64,000 nucleotides of DNA from Cryptomeria japonica (Eukaryota > Streptophyta > Pinopsida > Cupressales > Cupressaceae), in contig NC_081413.1 of NCBI RefSeq assembly GCF_030272615.1, positions 442,455,038 to 442,519,037 on the forward strand, read 5' to 3'. Positions 1 through 11,738 of this stretch are shown one piece after another. The notes beneath the pieces are model-generated. The model did not search any database. It worked only from the letters and a program-made list of their open reading frames with translations, and was not told the origin of the DNA. The position numbers were made by a program, and so were the translations under genes. Within the stretch, counting starts at the first letter, position 1, and each line of letters begins with the position of its first letter.

Positions 1-219
1 ATCTCAAAGAACCCGGTCCAGCACCAGTGGACCAAACACATCAAGATTCATATGCACTATATGCGAGAGCTCATTAAGGAGCAGATCATTGATTTGCAAT
101 ATTGTCCTACAGCGAAGCAGGTTGTTGACATATTCAGCAAACCATTCACTGAGAGTAAGTTCCAGCAATTGCGAGCTCTCTTGGGGGTGCAGGATGTGTC
201 ATTAGGGGGGGTCAGCTGA
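1..219 (+). pseudogene. Ty1/copia polyprotein, C-terminal end of RNase H (partial)
   Basis: The reading frame is open from the first base of the window to a TGA at 217-219. It translates to the end of a copia RNase H domain: a TKHIKIHMHYMRELI motif, then an IFSKPFTESKFQQLRALLGV tail, the usual ending of copia polyproteins in plants. In intact elements this domain removes the RNA strand of the RNA:DNA hybrid during reverse transcription. Only the last 72 codons are visible because the window begins inside the element. A polypurine tract and an LTR follow in the same orientation, so this is the 3' end of a plus-strand element. No internal stop is seen, but whether the whole element is intact cannot be judged. 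Confidence 0.85.
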
Positions 220-488
220 CTTCTCCTTCGTCTCTTATGGGGGGGACTTTTTCATCTTTGAGGTTTTGTCCTTCTTCTTTGAGAGTCTTTTGTACTTTCT
301 TCTCTCTTTTGGGGGGGAGTTTTTTCCCACTGAGTTTTCTCCTTTTCTCTGTTTGTGAGAGATTGCATTGCATGGTTTTTCTTGCATTTGCATATTGTAC
401 ATGGGTACCTATCATGGCCTAGTAGCCGGGACCCATGTTGCATTGTTGACTTGAGTCTTCATTCCCCTAAGTTGCACTTAAGGGGGGG
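220..488 (+). other. copia 3' untranslated region ending in a polypurine tract
   Basis: This is the non-coding stretch between the copia stop codon and the LTR. It is T-rich with several runs of seven G. The last run (482-488) directly precedes the TG that opens the LTR and is the likely plus-strand priming polypurine tract. Short ORFs on both strands here have no family resemblance. Confidence 0.6.
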
Positions 489-960
489 TGTTGGTGTAAA
501 TAAATATTCATTATGGATATTATTACACTTTACTTAAGTTAACTTAGGATAATGCTTTTCTTCGTAGTTTGGATTTGAGACACTTAGGGAAGTGTGCACA
601 TAGGGATAGAGCTTGTAGAAGAAATTCCACCTTTTGTGGTCTTGTTTTGTTGTTACACTCCACATTCGGTGGGTCATCCACCTCTTGTGGAATATTATAT
701 TATTTCTCCTACCTACCCCTAGTATTTCTTACCTACCCTTGTTTCTCATTGAGCCACATGTCATGATTGTGTGCTCGTACATCCATATGGTCTTGCCTAT
801 ATAAGAAGGCCTATATTCATTGTATTGGTGAAACCAGTTGGTCATTTTCATATTGATGAGAATACAGTTTGTTCTTGTCATTCTTTTGTCTCTATTTTTA
901 TACTTTTCATTGTGCCCTTGATCTTGGCAAAATCTCACAATATTGAATAATATTTCCATT
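489..960 (+). repeat. 3' LTR of a copia element (right end approximate)
   Basis: The LTR opens with TGTTGGTGTAAATAAATA immediately after the G-run. It contains a CCTATATAAGAAGG segment (about 795-810) that could be a TATA box. The right end is not fixed because the partner LTR lies outside the window; it ends somewhere near 940-960. The following 961-1335 is AT-rich and holds nothing I recognise. Confidence 0.6.
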
Positions 961-1335
961 TCTTTTGGTTTGAGTTTATTTTATGCATTTTTGAGAAAGT
1001 TATGAGAGTTTTGGTGAAAACCGTTTGGAACTACCCAAAACCTTGATTCATGCCAACCAATTTTGGAAAAATCATCCTAACTTTGGATTTAATAGTTGGA
1101 TCTTTCTATAAATTGGAGAATGGCTTTATAAATAGAATTCCTAGAATTTGACTGGAGAGATTATCCTGGTGATTAATATTTAAAGAGTTATTAATGACTA
1201 TTAATGACTGTAATTTCATGACCAGAATAGAGTAAATTTCATAGTTTGGGAAAAATTTTGGTTTTCATTTGCATGAAATAAATAGATGAAGGGTTTAAAT
1301 GATTCATATTTAATGCATAATATATGGATCTACAA

Positions 1336-2880
1336 TCATGATGGATTGATATCTATGGAGAAGATTTGATAATGGTTATTTGATTGATGATTTTGTTGGG
1401 AAATATATGACAATGCCTCTAACATGTTGGAAGATTTGTGTTGATAATTGAACTTCATGAATGATTTGAGGTTCTTGGTTGGATTTTCATGATGCTCTGC
1501 ATCATGTAGCTTATACAAGGTTTTAGTAGGCATGCCCAGTAGTTTTGTTGCTCCTTCATCAAATTCTATAGCCCACAATGCATTCGCATGGTCTTCTAAT
1601 TGTATCTGAACTATATATCTGTAAGCACATTATGCGAGTGTCATCTCACATTTAGAACAATACCAATTCAACTCTCCATTCTAAATTAATCGTTTCTTGC
1701 ACTCTTTTCCATTTTTCTGATTGGAGCATGCTGGATAGCAGAATGATTTTGTTTTAATGTGCACGGTTGTTGCCTTTAGTATGCAATGATGAGTTTGAAC
1801 TATATGTTCTGCTTCTTGTCGGATATCACAAATTGTCATCTGTGTAATTGGAAAAGGTAAGCCAACATACTTAGCCAAAGTTTCATGTGTGTCACTTACA
1901 TTTTGGTCAAACCAAGTTCTTAATTTATCAGCTTCTATTATCGTTGGGTTTAGAATTAGGTGTGTGTTTCTTGATGTACTCAATACTTTTCTATTATATT
2001 CACAAATGCGTCCACTTTTGACTGCTAGGATTGTTGTCTCTTGAAGGTAGTATTTTTGTTGCAGTTGGACACCTTCTTTCTCAAATGGTGCTCCCCATAT
2101 TGCAATCTCTATTGGTGTTCGTGATATATCCAGTAGCTTGATGGTACGCCTTATAACCTCTGTTCCATTTCTTCTTCTGATTGTAGAGCCTGGTTCTGCA
2201 CATATAACAACACCAATAACATCAATGATTGAATTATTACTTTACTCAAGTATTTCATTAATAGGCATGGATGAGAAATGGTTTTTGGGGATGAAAGGGT
2301 CATCTTCACAAGGGGTTACTATCGATTCAGGCACAAGAGTTATTTCTATCCCACTCTTAAGTTTGTTATAAATTTTATTAGATATTTTCACAACCCCACC
2401 CGAAATCTTATACACAACTCTAATGTCTATATTACCATAATGTGCATCTGCCATATTATTAAAACCTAATATACATGTCTCTGTCCCTTCCATATCTATG
2501 ATGTCGAAGATAAACACTCTACCACTTCCTATTTGCTTATTGTATTGGTGAATTTCTTTCTTTATAGTCACACAACCTTCGATGGTCCACCTTGTTTGTA
2601 ATGGATTTAAGTTCTTTATAGGCGTAATTATGCTTAATAGCCCACTTGAACTTTGGGGTCATTTTACTCTGAATAGTACATTTGTCTGAGAGAGTGTCCC
2701 TAAATTTTGGAGGTTTTCTACTCCAACATACAAAGTAGAGGTGAGTTGTGCCGCTTGATCCACATGCCAATACTAGTCTGCATCAAGGGGGACTAGTTGC
2801 CTAATTGTTTCATGTATCATAGATACAATCTCCAGGCATATATTTCTAATCCACCTACACATGTTTAATGAAACAAACTA
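1336..2880 (-). pseudogene. RPA1-like (replication protein A 70 kDa subunit) pseudogene
   Basis: RPA1 is the large subunit of the single-strand DNA binding complex used in replication, repair and recombination. One minus-strand frame running from about 2880 to 1336 contains three OB-fold regions in the right order. DBD-A (about 2640-2245) has LNPLQTRWTIEG and a VFIFDIIDMEGT strand. DBD-B (about 2235-1900) begins IIDVIGVVICAEPGS. DBD-C (about 1800-1380) carries a four-cysteine zinc ribbon, YPAC, KEC and WYCSKC, followed by an IQLEDHANALWAIEFDEGATK strand region. The frame is interrupted by TAG (2773-2775), TGA (2659-2661), TAA (2242-2244) and TAG (1681-1683), with no frameshift; each could come from a Gln or Arg codon by C-to-T. 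No introns are seen across 1.5 kb. It could be a retrocopy or an RPA-like gene of a decayed Helitron. The RPA1 identity is firm; the origin is open. Confidence 0.8.
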
Positions 2881-3635
2881 TCCACATTACATTTTCTAAT
2901 TTTATTAGCAACATTTTTTTTTTTAAATCCAAAAAAAAACTGTCATAATTAGTTCCTTACCATGTCGTACTTGAATTGGAACAATTGTACTCTGATAGAT
3001 TTACTATGGATCCGACCTTAATCTCTTCAGGGAGTATCTAATCATTATACTTCATGGGCAACATTTCTTTGTATTTGTGTGTACCATCAGAAATATCTTG
3101 TCGAAATTATGCAGTTTGTTCAGGGTTTCTCCCAAATGTTGATATAAAGAATACTTGGATGCATGGGGACAAGTCTATAGCTCCTTCCACTATAAGCTTG
3201 ATTGCATCTGTAGTTAGTATGTCCATTGTTTTGTTATTCTTGCAAAGTATTTGTTCATGTGATTAAATAGCATATAGCATGAGACTTTGTACAAGGTGAA
3301 ATTATTTAGATCAAACTCGACATTTTTTCATCTTCTAATGTATGGAAAGATATTTCCCATGCAGAGGACTAAATGTTATAATTTGCTTCAATTTTTTTGT
3401 AGAGTATAAAGTATTCTTTTTTAATATTTTAAATGTTATTGTATATCCCTAAGAATTATTAATGGAAGAAAGCATACTAACATTGCATTTATTTAATTAC
3501 AACATTTAGAGTATTACCATACTATTCATGAAAGGAAGAAAACTAACATTGTGGTCATGTTGTTGCAAAAGGAAGCTTGATTGTACATTGTAATCGCACA
3601 CATTTTTTTCAAACTTCCATTTTCCAATTTTCATA
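2881..3635. other. AT-rich stretch without a recognised gene
   Basis: This lies between the RPA1-like pseudogene and another minus-strand coding remnant. It could be an intron or decayed sequence joining them. The short plus-strand ORF at 3054-3266 lies in AT-rich sequence and shows no recognisable domain. Confidence 0.4.
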
Positions 3636-4055
3636 CTATTTAGGGTGCCATATATGACTAATAAATTCATGGAAGTTATGCTTTGGTGTTGTTAAATCAG
3701 TTATTCCATGAAACTCTCTATATTGAATTTCTCAGATCGATTCATAGTAGGTCTGAAGTACGTTGTAGGTTGTTTTAAGCGTTTGCATAGCACCCTCAAC
3801 CAATTCAATCTTTTGATTTTCAAGGTTTTGCGCCTGGTCACACATTCACCTTAGATCTTTAATATTTTCGTGGCAACTATCAGTAATGTTCTTTGCAAGC
3901 ATCTCAATTTTAGTTTCATTGTTTCCATTCCAAGAAACGGAGCTTGAGTCAGATCCCAAAGCATTGACGTCTTCTGGTTTCGAGGGTAATAGTTGATGAT
4001 CGGGTAAATCGCTTGAAATTGTGATTACATCAATAGCTTCATTTAAGCGTGCCAT
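3636..4055 (-). pseudogene. Unrecognised hydrophilic coding remnant
   Basis: From an ATG at 4053-4055 the minus strand encodes a hydrophilic, acidic protein. It opens MARLNEAIDVITISSDLPDH, continues through a Ser/Asn-rich stretch and then a probable helical segment (NLENQKIELVEGAMQTLK). One frame continues through two TGA codons (first at 3846-3848) to TAG at 3636-3638, about 140 codons in all. Both TGAs could derive from CGA by C-to-T. I do not recognise a domain. It is on the same strand and upstream of the RPA1-like pseudogene but in another frame, so it could be an upstream exon of that gene or a separate gene. Confidence 0.35.
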
Positions 4056-4924
4056 GATCTGATAACATGTAGTAAAATTATATTATATAAAAATTAACAC
4101 GAAATAAAGTTATATTATATAGAAATCATTTGCTTTTATCACAAAGCGGTGGTATGCATAAACATTCTATCCATTTTAATTGTTTTTCATCCCTCAAATT
4201 TTAATTAGCTAAAAGGCTACAAATATATTGTTTTCAATGATACAAATAAAAAATACAAAACTATGCTACAAATAGTAATTAAGTAAATATAATTAATCAA
4301 AAATAACATAAAAGAAAATTTACAATCCTGTCACACATCTATTTACGTGTTGAGTAAAACTTTATCGTGGCATTAAATGCTAACTCACCGCTCTCCTTCT
4401 ATCCATATATCCCAGCCTCTAAAAGATGGGAAATAAAAAATGAAGATCGGAATACAAGTTGCTCTACTACAGGCTAAAAAGAGAGTTTAGAATATATATT
4501 TTTTATATCATGTTTTAATTGTAGTGAATGTTACAACAGTGTATGATAGTATAAATTATTCTCAATTTTTTAACAGAAAGTGAATTGATTTTAACATTAT
4601 TTACATTATTGTTGCTCAAATTTATATCAGTAATAATTTATTTTTGTTTGGTAAGTTTTAACGTATTAGTTATTTATGTTGATTTTATTTCATATATTCT
4701 TTTTTTTGGTGTTTTAAAATGAAGCGCATTTTATCTTTTATTGTTTTATTATATTTTTTAATTAAGTAGTGATTGTGAGCAAAACATGGTCATATAGCCA
4801 TTATATATGTTATAATCATTATATATTTTTTAATATATAATTTTTTACCACCTCATATTAACAATATAATTAATATTTAAATTATGTAAGGGGAAAAAAA
4901 TACAAAAAAGTAAAAGTAAAAGAT
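4056..4924. other. AT-rich intergenic stretch
   Basis: This is very AT-rich sequence with many TATATA and poly-A/T runs and no ORF of note. It ends in AAGAT, the left flank and probable target-site duplication of the copia element that follows (right flank AAGAA, one mismatch). Confidence 0.5.
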
Positions 4925-5202
4925 TGTTTGATTATAAAGAGCGAGTAAATGAAAAATGAAAGTGCAGAAAAACAGAAAGGAAGAAAGAATGAATAAAGAC
5001 ACAACACAGAATTTTATGGTGGTTCACCCAAATTGGCTACGTCCACATTAACAGGGGAATTCTCTATTAATCTCTGTTCTCTTGTTACATTCAATGATAC
5101 ACAGCAGCAAACATATATAATGGCTCCAATACATAAGGCTCAGGAAGCTGAACAACCAAGTGAATTGGAGGGAAGAAGACTATTGGTGTTTCATATTCCA
5201 CA
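4925..5202 (-). repeat. 3' LTR of the 4925-10139 copia element
   Basis: Read on the minus strand it begins TGTGGAATATGAAACACC and ends TATAATCAAACA. It is 278 bp, one base longer than its partner, with two substitutions and a small indel between them. The bases just inside it (5203-5213) read AAGTGGGAGAT on the minus strand, a polypurine tract. Confidence 0.93.
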
Positions 5203-5257
5203 ATCTCCCACTTGAAACCCAATCGCTACTGCAGAGATTCCCCTACTTGCCCTACTA

Positions 5258-8200
5258 TCAGAGTTTGACAAGGCTGAGAGAAGTCCGACAGAACTCGAAC
5301 TTCACCCTTGTCACAGCCTTCGTGAGTGCATCAGCTGGATTCACCTTTGTATCAATTTTAGCAACCTGTAGCTTGCCTTCTTCAACTACATGGCGAATGA
5401 AATGTTCCTGTATATCAATGTGTTTAGAACGACGATGAGATGAATGATTATGAGCCATAAAAATGGCACTGCTACTGTCACAAAAAAGAACATAATCATT
5501 CTGTTTACATCCCAGCTCACTCAATAAGCGCTGCAACCAAATCATTTCTTTGGCCCCTTCGGATAGAGCCATATACTCGGCCTCAGCAGAAGAAAGAGAA
5601 ACTGACTTTTGTAATCTAGAGGCCCAACTGATCACTGCTCCGGCAAATTTGAAAACATATGCTGATGTAGATCGGCGTGTGTCCAGATCACCACCCAAAT
5701 CAGAATCAACATAACCCTGTAGCTGAAGTTTACCTCCACCAAAACATAAAGAATAACTGGAAGTCCCTTTCAAGTACCTCATAATCCACTTAACAGCATC
5801 CCAATGAGCTTTGCCAGGATTGCTCATAAATCTGCTAACAACTCCCACTGCATGAGAGATATCTGGTCGGGTGCAAATCATGGCATACATAAGGCTACCA
5901 ACTGCAAATGAATAAGGAATACATTTCATAAAGTCTTGATCTTCTTATGTGTTAGGACACATATCGGAAGATAGACGAAAATGATCAGGTAGAGGAGTGA
6001 CAACAGGCTTAAGATCCTTTATACCAAATCTGTCCAAAACTTGATTGATATATTTTTCTTGAGACAACCTGATTTCTTTGTTCTTCCTATCCCTGATTAT
6101 ATTCATTCCAAGTATACGTTTCGCAGCCCCAAGATCTTTCATGGCAAAATTGCGAGCTAATAGTTGTTTCAAATCACAAATAGTTTTCATGCTAGAACTT
6201 GTAACCAACATATCATCAACATAAAGTAGTAATAAAACAAATTCACCGGAATCAAGCTTCTTGTAGTAGACACAAGGATCAGCCTCACAACGAGTGAATT
6301 GATGCTCAGCCATGAAACGATCGAACTTACGATACCACTGTCGTGGGGCTTGTTTGAGCCCATACAAACTTCGTTTTAGTTTACAGTATAAGTGTTCCTA
6401 ACCCTTTTTGATGAAACCTTCGGGTCGTTCCATATAGAGTTCTTCTTCGATATCGCCATGAAGAAAGGCGGTTTTAACATCCAACTGTTCAAGCTCAAGA
6501 TCATTAGCTGCGACTAAACCCAACACAACACGAATGGAAGTCATTCTCACAACTGGAGAGAAAATTTCATTGAAGTCTATCCCTTTTTTCTGATCATAAC
6601 CCTTTACAACTAGCCTGGCCCTGTAACGTTTCTTACCGCCTTCTTCTTCCTTCAATCGATACACCCATCGATTTTTCAAAGCTCGTTTATGAGGAGGAAG
6701 TGACACCAAATCCCAAGTTAAATTGGTCTGCAGGGAATCCATTTCATCTCGCATTGCCTCCATCCATTTTTCACTATAAGGATCATGACAGGCTTGTTTA
6801 AAGGTAACTGGCTCTGTCTGATCAATGAATAATAATTCTGGACATTCAGTTAGCAATAATTCATAATCTTTAAATTTTTCTGGAAGTCTCCTCTACCTGG
6901 TGGATCTTCTTAACCCAGTAGTTGAATTTAAATTTTGAGACAAATTGTCATTTCCCTATCCATTGTCAACATTGTTTGACAAAGAATTCTTTCCATTAGT
7001 GCAGGTATGTTTCTGGTTCAAATCCACAGAACCCTCCTGCATTATCTCTGACAAACCACGATTTGGGACTATCTGTTCAAAACCGCCCCCTGTGTTTGAA
7101 GACAAATCTGTAGATTGGGGCAAATACGCTGCTGAAGATGGAGGCAGAGGACGTTGTACAGTATTACATCCCACGCTAATGTCCTCAAAACCTGCGCTGC
7201 GTGAGACTGGTGACCTGCGCGATGGGAGAGATAAATCATCCTTGCTAAAATTCCTTGCTAAACCTGCGCGAGAGGAGTCAGAGTCATCTGCGTTTTGCTG
7301 TGATGTTTCAAACCCCACACTGCCAGAGACTTGGCGAGAGGAGCATGGAAAAGATTGTGAGTTTGCAACTGGGCACCGTGGAAAATTTTCAGTCTCAGGT
7401 AAAACTTCATAATCTCCTTGTAAAGGGTGTATAACTGTTCTCAAAAATTGAGATTTTTCTTGTGAAGTGACTTCACTAGGCTGGGAATTATCAATCCCAA
7501 AGGAATCAGATTCATTCTGACTGGAGACATGTGATGAAGAAACAGGTTCAGGCCCCAAAACAGAGGTTGGAGAAGTAATCAAGGTAGGAGACGATCTCAA
7601 GGGCTCCTGTGAAACATTGTTATAAAAAACAGAGAGGGGAACATATTCTGTGGTATCAATGGGTTGTGCTAGCATTGCTGGAAAACAGTGTTCATTAAAC
7701 ACCACATCTCGACTTCGAATTATCTTTCTTTCAAGCGGATCCCATAACCGAAAACCATATTGGTTTTCACCATAACCAACAAAGATACATCATCTTGATT
7801 TGGAATCAAGCTTGGAACTCTTTTCCTTAGGAATGAGAGCAAACGCTTCACAACCAAAAATTCTGAGATAATGATAACTAATTTTCTTACCCAACCAAGT
7901 CTCCTCTGGAATGTCAAAGTTCAAACGAGATGAAGGCGCTCGATTAATCAAATATACTACTGTATTACAAGCTTCAACCCAAAATTCCTTACCCAATCCA
8001 GCATTCGAGAGCATGCAACGAGCTCTCTCAAGAATTGTATGATTGAGTCTTTCAGCTGCACCATTCTCTTGAGGAGTAAAGGGAACAACTTTAATCCGAC
8101 GAATACCATTGTCAGCACAAAAACTATCGAACTCCGAGGAGCAAAATTCTCCTCCATTATCTGTTTGCAAACACTTAATTTTGCGGCCACTTTGATTTTC

Positions 8201-9802
8201 AGCGAAAGCTTTAAATAGCTTAAATTTTGAAAATACTTCAGATTTTCTTGATAACATGTAAATCCAAACTTTCCTTGTGCAGTCATCAAGGAAAGTTACA
8301 AAATAATTAGCACCTCCAATTGATGTTACCTCCATGGGACCGAAGACATCGGAATGAATCAGCTCCAAGGGCACGCTCTTCTTCTCATGACCAGTCCTTA
8401 AGAAGCTAACCCGCTTCTGCTTGCCATAGAGACAATGTTGGCAAAAATCCAAGTCAATTAATCTTAGACCTGGTAGTTGCTCTCTCTTAAGCATAATGGA
8501 GAGTCCCTTTTTACTCATGTGACCGAGTCTTTTGTGCCAAAGTGCAGTCCCGCTGTCTTCAATTGTCATAGCAGCTCCCACTTGATCATGATTATTAAAG
8601 ACATATAAACTGCCAACTTTATTTCCCTTTGCTACCACAAAGGCCCCTTTAGTTATTTTCCAAGAATCAGAAGTAAAAAATACATGACAGCCTTGATCAT
8701 AAAGTTGACTTACAGAAATTAAGTTCCTCTTGAGTTTAGGAACATGACGAACATCCTTCAAGAGCCATTTGCTTCCATCTGCTAGCTGCAACAAAATATT
8801 ACCTTTCCCAATAATTTCACATGCTTTATTGTTGCCTAAGTACACTCTTCCAAACTGCCCTTCTTCATAATTAGTGAAGGCTTCTATGCAAGAAGTGGCA
8901 TGAAAAGAGGCTCCAGAATCAAGTACCCATGAGTTTGATGTAGTGTTGGTTGTAGAAAGAATTAAAATACTATCATCTTTATCATAAACTGCATTAACTT
9001 CACTGTCCCGCACTTTTTCTTGTGCTTTCTTGTAAGACCGGCAATTCCTTTTTGTGTGTCCAGTCTTACCACAAAACCAACATTCGCCATCATGACCTCT
9101 AGATTTCGATCTCTTTGCAGATTTAGATCTATTTCTGTTATTATACTTGCCTCTTTCTTGAGGCCTTCCTCTTTCTTGATGCCTTTTAGTGCTTACTACC
9201 GTCAAAGCTTCTCCGGAAGAAGGCTCTTGATTCTTTCTTCTCATATCTTCACTGAGAAGAGTACCTGCAACATCATCAGAATTCAACTTGTTTTGGGCTG
9301 CCACCGAAGTGCTGACAGCCATTACAACGCCTTCCCAGCTATTAGGTAGCGAACATAATAACAAAATTGCCTTAATTTCATCATCTAAAGTGATGCCAAC
9401 TGAATTTAATTGATTCACTAAGGTGTTGAATTCATTCAAATGGTTTGACATAATTCCACCTTCCTTCATTTTCAGATTATAAAGTTTTTTCATAATATAT
9501 ACCTTATTAGATGCTGAAGCCATCTCATACATTGATGAAAGTTTATCCCACAAATCTTTAGAGGTTTTCTGCGATGAGACATTAAACAACACATTGCTGG
9601 ACAATGAAAGAAAGATCGCGGCTCTTGCCTTTTTGTCCATTTTTTCCCATTCTGGGTCAGATAGAGTGCCTTGTCCTTTGGCCTTTCCTTCCAACGCTAA
9701 TGCAAGATCTTGCTTAATCAGCAGTGACTCCATCTGCACCTTCCAAAGTCCGAAATTCTGGCCTGCGAATTTCTCAATTTTCCACTTGTCCGCTTCTTCC
9801 AT
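5258..9802 (-). pseudogene. copia gag-pol polyprotein with five in-frame stops
   Basis: The ATG at 9800-9802 opens a frame that stays in register for about 1,515 codons to the stop at 5258-5260. Domains in order: UBN2-type gag (opens MEEADKWKIEKFAGQNF); CCHC knuckle CWFCGKTGHTKRNC; aspartic protease LDSGASFHAT; GAG-pre-integrase LWHKRLGHMSKKGL; integrase core with FLDDCTRKVW, QTDNGGEF and ENGAAERLN; RT with LLYVDDMLV; RNase H with SAEAEYMA and SKHIDIQEHF. The stops are TGA at 7790-7792 and TAG at 6956-6958, 6893-6895 and 6398-6400, plus TAA at 5945-5947. There is no frameshift. The RNase H signature reads YVDSDLGGD where an aromatic residue is usual after the second Asp. The motifs resemble the Tork/Tnt1 group, but the lineage is tentative. 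It cannot make a full polyprotein. Confidence 0.9.
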
Positions 9803-9848
9803 AATTCTGGAAATTTACACCAAATTTCCCAACTAGCTTCACCACCGA

Positions 9849-9860
9849 GCTCTGATACCA
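9849..9860 (-). other. Primer binding site (initiator Met tRNA type)
   Basis: The minus strand reads TGGTATCAGAGC, complementary to the 3' end of plant initiator-Met tRNA. It sits two bases inside the right LTR, which fixes that LTR as the 5' LTR and the element as minus-strand. Confidence 0.9.
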
Positions 9861-9862
9861 AT

Positions 9863-10139
9863 TGTTTGATTATAAAGAGCGAGTAAATGAAAAATGAAAG
9901 TGCAGAAAAAAGAAAGGAAGAAAGAATGAATAAAGACACAACACAGAATTTTATGGTGGTTCACCCAAATTGGCTACGTCCACATTAATAGGGGAATTCT
10001 CTATTAATCTCTGTTCTCTTGTTACATTCAATGATACACAGCAGCAAACATATATAATGGCTCCAATACATAAGGCTCAGGAAGCTGAACAGCCAAGTGA
10101 ATTGGAGGGAAGAAGACTATTGGTGTTTCATATTCCACA
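9863..10139 (-). repeat. 5' LTR of the 4925-10139 copia element
   Basis: This 277-bp copy carries T instead of C in the CATTAAYAGGGG stretch and G instead of A in GAACRGCC, relative to the left LTR. Such low divergence indicates a recent insertion. Confidence 0.93.
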
Positions 10140-10667
10140 AAGAATGTCAAAGAAAAAATACTAAAGGTAAAAGTAAAAAATACATACTATGATTACAAAA
10201 AATTAAAGAAAGTATAAAAAAAATTTCATTCAACGCATAAATCATACCGAATAGTTTAGTTTTTTAATAAAGAATTCAGAGAGCGATTTGGTTTTTGTTT
10301 TTAAAAAATGTTCTTCGTACTATTTTTTTATTAAAAGTGGTTCTTAGCGAATGAAGACATCTGGTAACAAACTGCTGGTAAAAATGAGTTTCTTATTCGG
10401 CAACCATATCTCTAACCAATTAAATGGACTCCCCATGAGAGTTTGGCCAAGTAAAAATATACAAAAGATAAAAGTAAAAACTACATACTATGATTACAAA
10501 AAGTAAAAGAAAGTATAAAAAAGTTTTCATTCAATTTATAAATCATATCGAATAGTTTAGTTTTTTAATAAATAATTCATAGAGTGATTTGGTTTTTATT
10601 TTTTAACAATGTTCTTTCGAATATGTGTCCATATCTATCAATATAAGAAAATAGAAGTCACTCCTTA
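10140..10667. repeat. AT-rich stretch with an internal 300-bp-period duplication
   Basis: About 160 bp at 10155-10315 recurs in imperfect form at 10455-10617. Both copies share TACATACTATGATTACAAAA, a GAATAGTTTAGTTTTTTAAT block and a GATTTGGTTTTT block. No coding potential is seen. Confidence 0.7.
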
Positions 10668-11738
10668 CAGTCATATAGATGGTGCATGAAAACAAGATAA
10701 TAGAATAATAATAAAGTCTCTTAAATGAGAAGAACAACACTAATAAATTTAATAGATCTTGCCAAAAAAATGTGAGATATATGTAAAAATACAAATAGTA
10801 AAATTTTAATAAAGCTAATACTTTAGTTTACATGACATCAAATAATTGTGTTCAATACCAATCCCAGTATCTTAAATATATTGGTAGATAGGTAGTGAAA
10901 GAAAACGGAAACAAGATCCACATGAAGAAGCTCTAGTCATTCAGAATAGTAGCAAGATCTCCATCATGTATTGTGCTCCCTACAATATAATGACTATGTT
11001 TCAAGAGTTCAATCTAAATTCATAATCACCATTGTTGAGTCATATTTTGGACTTTCCAATGCTTTTCCATCATTTGGGTTGATTTAGTGTGCTGGTATAT
11101 GGATAGTCAGGGATTTTGTGGTGTAGAATTTAATGGGAATAACTTGGTACATGAATTATCGAACTCACCAAATAGTGGTCGGGAAAAATGTTTCCTTTTC
11201 ATTTGTGTTTGATTTCTCTATCACTCACATGTTCATAGTTTGGGTATATTGGAGCTGAAGCTTCCTTAATTTTGATATTTCCAAGACAAAGAAATACCTA
11301 AGCATTTAGATGCTTTTCATTAAATTGTTGGTCCCTTGAAACTTGTAAAATATTCATTTTCTTTTAATGCAATTTGGTCTTCCATCAGAAAAATAGTTTT
11401 ATTTCTTGGTTTGTAGTTTGCTTTTGCAATTGAGAGATTTTGGTGCGTTCAACTTTATATGAAATTTGTGAAATATTAGTTTAGATAAGAGGTAACCTAA
11501 TCAATCAAAATTGTTGACTGGATTGGTTTCTAATAAGCAGTGTTATATATAGCTTCAGCCAAAGAATGTAATGGAGTGAAGGCATCGTAGCAACCAAAGA
11601 TTGCAGTCAAGAAAGAAGAGGAAAGGACGTGGAAGCAAGATTATTAAAGAAACAAATAACTATCCCTGCGTAGCAAAAACAGTTGAAAAACAAATAAGCT
11701 AAGAAAAACAAAGGGGCAGTGATAAACATAATGATAAG
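10668..11738. repeat. First copy, left part, of a 1.7-kb tandem duplication
   Basis: This matches 24851-25903 over its length with scattered substitutions. Its continuation was separated by the gypsy insertion and resumes at 24230-24850. No gene is recognised. The last five bases, ATAAG (11734-11738), are the left target-site duplication of the gypsy element. Confidence 0.9.

Larger units (their letters stand above)
4925..10139 (-). mobile_element. Complete Ty1/copia retrotransposon, recently inserted but coding-defective
   Basis: The element is bounded by LTRs at 4925-5202 and 9863-10139 that start TG and end CA and differ by about three changes (roughly 99% identical by eye). It runs on the minus strand. 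The primer binding site lies beside the right LTR and the polypurine tract beside the left one. The flanks AAGAT and AAGAA look like a 5-bp target duplication with one substitution. The gag-pol frame between 9802 and 5258 stays in register but has five nonsense codons. The internal order gag, protease, integrase, RT, RNase H is the copia order. Confidence 0.95.
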
